DNA from: Planctomycetaceae bacterium
GTDB taxonomy: Bacteria; Planctomycetota; Planctomycetia; Pirellulales; UBA1268
Length of the DNA: 7,342 nt
Direction of reading: 5' to 3'
Assembly (NCBI GenBank): GCA_947453125.1
Contig: CANGGC010000110.1
Span: 1 to 7,342 of the forward strand
Shown in pieces: positions 5,167 to 7,342 of the stretch (position 1 is its first letter; each line of letters begins with the position of its first letter). The position numbers were made by a program, and so were the translations under genes. The notes below the pieces were generated by a model that saw nothing but the letters and a program-made list of their open reading frames with translations, did no database searches and was not told the origin of the DNA.

Positions 5167-5198
5167 TCTCTGGAGCCGCGGCCCTGCCGCGATTCACC

Positions 5199-5426
5199 AT
5201 GACATCCGACCAACTCCGCCTCGCCCACAAGGCGCAGCCCTTCGTCCCCTTCCGAGTAAACCTTGCCGACGGCCGATCGATTCCCGTGCTCCATCCCGAG
5301 TACCTTGCTTGGAATCCCGGCGGACGAACCGTCATCATCATCCAGCCCGACGATTCCTGGTCTTCGGTCGACCTGCTCCTCGTGACGTCGCTCGAGTTTC
5401 CCGCCCCGGAGCGGGGCGCCGCCTGA
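5199..5426 (+). CDS. Small conserved hypothetical protein (75 aa)
   Basis: The protein reads 'MTSDQLRLAHKAQPFVPFRVNLADGRSIPVLHPEYLAWNPGG', then 'RTVIIIQPDDSWSSVDLLLVTSLEF'. I recognise this as a type of short protein found repeatedly in planctomycetes and some other bacteria. Its pattern is 'PF.PF...L.DGR.IPV.HPE....PGGRTV....D.....DLLLVT.LE', with no assigned function. It looks like a compact beta-rich domain: strands around FRVNLA, SIPVLH, TVIIIQ and SVDLLLVTSLEF. There is no signal peptide or membrane helix. An upstream in-frame start at 5079 would add 40 unconserved residues and cross the candidate promoter and palindrome, so 5199 is preferred. No clear Shine-Dalgarno precedes it. The gene converges with the glycosyltransferase, leaving 48 bases between stops. 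Confidence 0.75.
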   Translation: MTSDQLRLAHKAQPFVPFRVNLADGRSIPVLHPEYLAWNPGGRTVIIIQPDDSWSSVDLLLVTSLEFPAPERGAA

Positions 5427-5437
5427 CGCCCGCGTCA
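5402..5437 (+). terminator. Two short GC stems at the convergent gene ends
   Basis: CGCCCCG (5402-5408) pairs with CGGGGCG (5412-5418) around a 3-base loop within the last codons of the 75-residue protein. Immediately after it, TGACGC (5424-5429) and GCGTCA (5432-5437) form a dyad that includes the stop codon. There is no T-run. They might help end transcription between the converging genes, but the evidence is weak. Confidence 0.25.
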
Positions 5438-5474
5438 AGGGCTGCCCCGAGGATCTGGAGGGGGGTCGTGGCGA

Positions 5475-7136
5475 TCACTCGGCAGCGTCTTCCGCGCGGC
5501 GATCCCAGAGCGTTGTGTGGGGCCCGAGCTTCGTCGATCGCCAGCCCGGCTGGCCACGGAGGAAGGTCTCGACGTCGGTGTAATTTGGCTGCGGATTAAC
5601 GAAGAGAAAGGAATCGAACGCCTGCGCACACTCCGGCAGGCTCCGTAACGATTGCGGGGGGTAGTTGCGCTCGAGCGCCGCGCCGATGCGCAGCCCGATT
5701 CGACTGTCGTGGTAGTGGCTGTCGTTGAGCAGCACCGCCCCCCCGGTGCCACGTCCATACCAGCCGAGTTCGGAGTGGAGATGGGCACCCGAGGTCACGA
5801 CCTGAATCCCCGGATGCTGCCGCATCGCTTGGAGGCCCTCTGTTTCGATAGCCCCAGGACGCTTCGGCCAGTACATTCTCCCGGCGACAATCAGCGACAG
5901 CACCGCCGCCGTGACGAGGACGAGCCACCGCCCCCAGAGACCGTCGGCGAGGAACGGGATCCCCATCCCGCGATCCGCTGCGGAGGGCTCGCGCTGCCAG
6001 AGGCGGGCAGCGAGCATATCGGCCAAAAAAGCGATCGCCAGCATCCAGGCGAGGGAGAGGGGGAAGAGGTAGCGATCGAGGAATATGTTGGGCCCGATCC
6101 GCGACTCGACCCACACCGCCACGAAAAACACTTGGCTCGCCACGACGAGGAGGATGACCAGCCAGAGGAGCTCAGGCGTCCTCCGGCCAGAGGTCACGGT
6201 GCCCTTTTGCCTTCCCTCAGCGACTAGGGCCCACACGAGCAAAGCGGCTAGGAACAGTACGAACGAACTGACGCTCGTCACCAACTCCCCGTAAATCCGG
6301 TCGGGCCCGGGCAAGGATAGCCAGTTGAACTCCCCCCCCAACCGCCGCTGGGCGAGATAGAACGGGATCGCCGGGATGACCGCGACCCATCCGAGAAATC
6401 CTTGCAGGGCGTACCTCCGATAGCGGTGGCGATGCGCGGGCCAGAGGAAGCTGGCGGTCAGCGCCACCGCCACGAGCAGTCCGCTGAGCAGCCCCCCGAC
6501 GTAATGAACCGCCACGAGGCATCCGTGGGCGAGCGTGACGAGCCACGCTCCACGCCGCGACAGTTCCTGCCCCTCCCCGCAGCGCAAGAGCAGCCCGACC
6601 GCCGCGGCATAGCTGGCAAAATAGAGCGAATAGCAGCGAGCCTCGGTGGCGTTGGAGCGAAACAAGTCGAACGCCAACGGCAGGCAGACCGCGCACCAGA
6701 CCGCCACCCAGCGATTGAGCGAGCGCCGCAGGCAGAGCCAGAGGAAGACGATGGCCACCCAGGCAAACAGCGCCGACGGAAGCCGGAGAGCAAACTCCGA
6801 CACTCCGATCAACCGCGCGATCCCCCAGCCGAGAACGAGGCTCAGCGGCGGCATGGCGTTGATCTCGTCGCGAAGCCCATCGAGCATGTGGAACAACGAT
6901 GGGTCGGCCATTGCGTAGGCCGTATAGGCCTCGTCGCACGTTAGAGGACGGGCGTGTTCCCGAAGGCATCGCACGAGCAGCGCGACCGCGGCCGCCAAGA
7001 GGATCAGCCACTCGCCGGCATGCACCGGGCCTGCGCCCGGCGGCGCCGTCCCCTCCCCGCCGGTCTGCCGCGTTCCGAGAGATGCATCCACAGGTGCGGG
7101 CCTCCATGAGCAAGGATCGAAGCGGGCCAGGATCAC
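5475..7136 (-). CDS. Polytopic GT-C glycosyltransferase (family 39/ArnT/PMT-like)
   Basis: From a GTG at 7136 the protein has 553 residues with about ten or eleven membrane helices, beginning near residue 41 (HAGEWLILLAAAVALLV), and a C-terminal extramembrane domain from about residue 424. The first extracytoplasmic loop carries 'CDEAYTAY' with Asp68-Glu69, the acidic motif GT-C enzymes use for catalysis. 'FRSNATEARCYSLYFASYAAA' (159-179) and 'FLDRYLFPLSLAWML' (352-366) are typical of the family-39-like mannosyl/arabinosyl transferases. These move a sugar from a polyprenyl-phosphate carrier to lipid, glycan or protein on the outer face of the cytoplasmic membrane; the acceptor here is unknown. 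It lies just downstream of a GT2 gene on the same strand, a common pairing in which GT2 makes the donor. An ATG at 7211 would give 578 residues but overlaps the GT2 gene by 56 bases, so GTG 7136 (19 bases after the GT2 stop, GGGAG nearby) is preferred; the start is uncertain. Confidence 0.85.
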   Translation of the reverse strand: MILARFDPCSWRPAPVDASLGTRQTGGEGTAPPGAGPVHAGEWLILLAAAVALLVRCLREHARPLTCDEAYTAYAMADPSLFHMLDGLRDEINAMPPLSLVLGWGIARLIGVSEFALRLPSALFAWVAIVFLWLCLRRSLNRWVAVWCAVCLPLAFDLFRSNATEARCYSLYFASYAAAVGLLLRCGEGQELSRRGAWLVTLAHGCLVAVHYVGGLLSGLLVAVALTASFLWPAHRHRYRRYALQGFLGWVAVIPAIPFYLAQRRLGGEFNWLSLPGPDRIYGELVTSVSSFVLFLAALLVWALVAEGRQKGTVTSGRRTPELLWLVILLVVASQVFFVAVWVESRIGPNIFLDRYLFPLSLAWMLAIAFLADMLAARLWQREPSAADRGMGIPFLADGLWGRWLVLVTAAVLSLIVAGRMYWPKRPGAIETEGLQAMRQHPGIQVVTSGAHLHSELGWYGRGTGGAVLLNDSHYHDSRIGLRIGAALERNYPPQSLRSLPECAQAFDSFLFVNPQPNYTDVETFLRGQPGWRSTKLGPHTTLWDRRAEDAAE

Positions 7137-7155
7137 GGCTCCCGATCGACGGGAA

Positions 7156-7341
7156 TCACGACGGCCTCTTCCGGTAGTCGCCACGGCTGAAATATTTCTC
7201 CAGCCAGACATAAGCGACGATGAAGAAATACCGGCTCCCCATCTCCCGGATCTTGAGCTTAGCGACGCCGCTGCGCCGATTCCGCCATGTGATCGGGATC
7301 ACCGACCATGAATACCCGCGCACGATCGCCTTGAGGGGAAG
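7156..7341 (-). CDS. Family 2 glycosyltransferase, C-terminal end (DPM1/GtrB-like; partial)
   Basis: On the minus strand, 61 codons run from the window edge to a TGA at 7158-7156. They encode 'LPLKAIVRGYSWSVIPITW', then 'RNRRSGVAKLKIREMGSRY' and 'FFIVAYVWLEKYFSRGDY'. The 'G.AKLKIREMGSRY' stretch after 'VPI.W.NR' is the conserved C-terminal part of family 2 glycosyltransferases of the dolichol/undecaprenyl-phosphate mannosyl or glucosyl transferase type, which I recognise from sequence memory. The catalytic N-terminal GT-A domain lies beyond the window. It probably makes a polyprenyl-phosphate sugar that the adjacent membrane glycosyltransferase consumes. The two genes are 19 bases apart with the GTG start, so an operon is likely. 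Confidence 0.82.
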   Translation of the reverse strand, partial: LPLKAIVRGYSWSVIPITWRNRRSGVAKLKIREMGSRYFFIVAYVWLEKYFSRGDYRKRPS

Positions 7342-7342
7342 C

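Noticed and set aside
6217..7113. 298-codon minus-strand frame overlapping the GT-C gene
   Set aside because: It is an alternative frame within the glycosyltransferase. Only the 5475-7136 frame shows membrane helices and the Asp-Glu motif.
1..7342. Mobile elements, CRISPR arrays, tRNA or rRNA genes, phage or defence systems
   Set aside because: I saw no transposase or integrase motifs, no regularly spaced repeats, no tRNA-like cloverleaf and no nuclease or helicase signatures of defence systems.

Overview
The window looks like chromosomal DNA of a planctomycete, probably a Pirellulales-type genome. This rests on a DUF1559 protein with a prepilin leader and an H-x9-DG motif, a PEP-CTERM tail of the 'VPEIDPA...LERRR' type, a fragment of a protein ending in an 'RAFYIIDRSIPVAHEPG' segment, a short 'DGRSIPV.HPEYL' protein, high GC, and A/T-rich patches confined to intergenic regions. 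These are judgements from memory of protein families; no search was run.

Layout, left to right. Positions 1-222 (+) hold the C-terminal end of a large-locus protein. It overlaps by ATGA a minor-pseudopilin-like protein at 219-1634 (+) that carries acidic calcium-loop-like repeats near its C-terminus. A 365-base gap (1635-1999) follows, with a near-consensus sigma-54 promoter at 1924-1939 and a dyad upstream that could be an activator site. This promoter faces a secreted PEP-CTERM protein at 2000-2689 (+). A second gap (2690-3015) is C-rich, then has a stem-loop just before a strong Shine-Dalgarno, and leads into the DUF1559 pseudopilin-like protein at 3016-4098 (+). That gene is closed by a hairpin and a long 17-bp terminator-like stem. 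Next come a DUF3050 (haem-oxygenase-fold) protein at 4257-5069 (+) and a 75-residue conserved hypothetical at 5199-5426 (+). The latter has its own sigma-70-like promoter, with a nested palindrome at the predicted transcription start. The right third is on the minus strand and converges on the short gene. It holds a polytopic GT-C (family 39/ArnT-like) glycosyltransferase at 5475-7136, preceded on its strand by the C-terminal end of a family 2 glycosyltransferase at 7156-7341.

Functionally the left half is about the cell surface: two proteins with type IV prepilin leaders flank a sortable exported protein. The GT2/GT-C pair looks like a lipid-linked sugar donor system, with a polyprenyl-phosphate glycosyl transferase feeding a membrane glycosyltransferase. 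The DUF3050 and 75-residue genes have no evident link to either. I see no RNA genes, insertion sequences, CRISPR arrays or phage genes, and no convincing new multi-gene system. The most interesting signal is the sigma-54 promoter in front of the PEP-CTERM gene.
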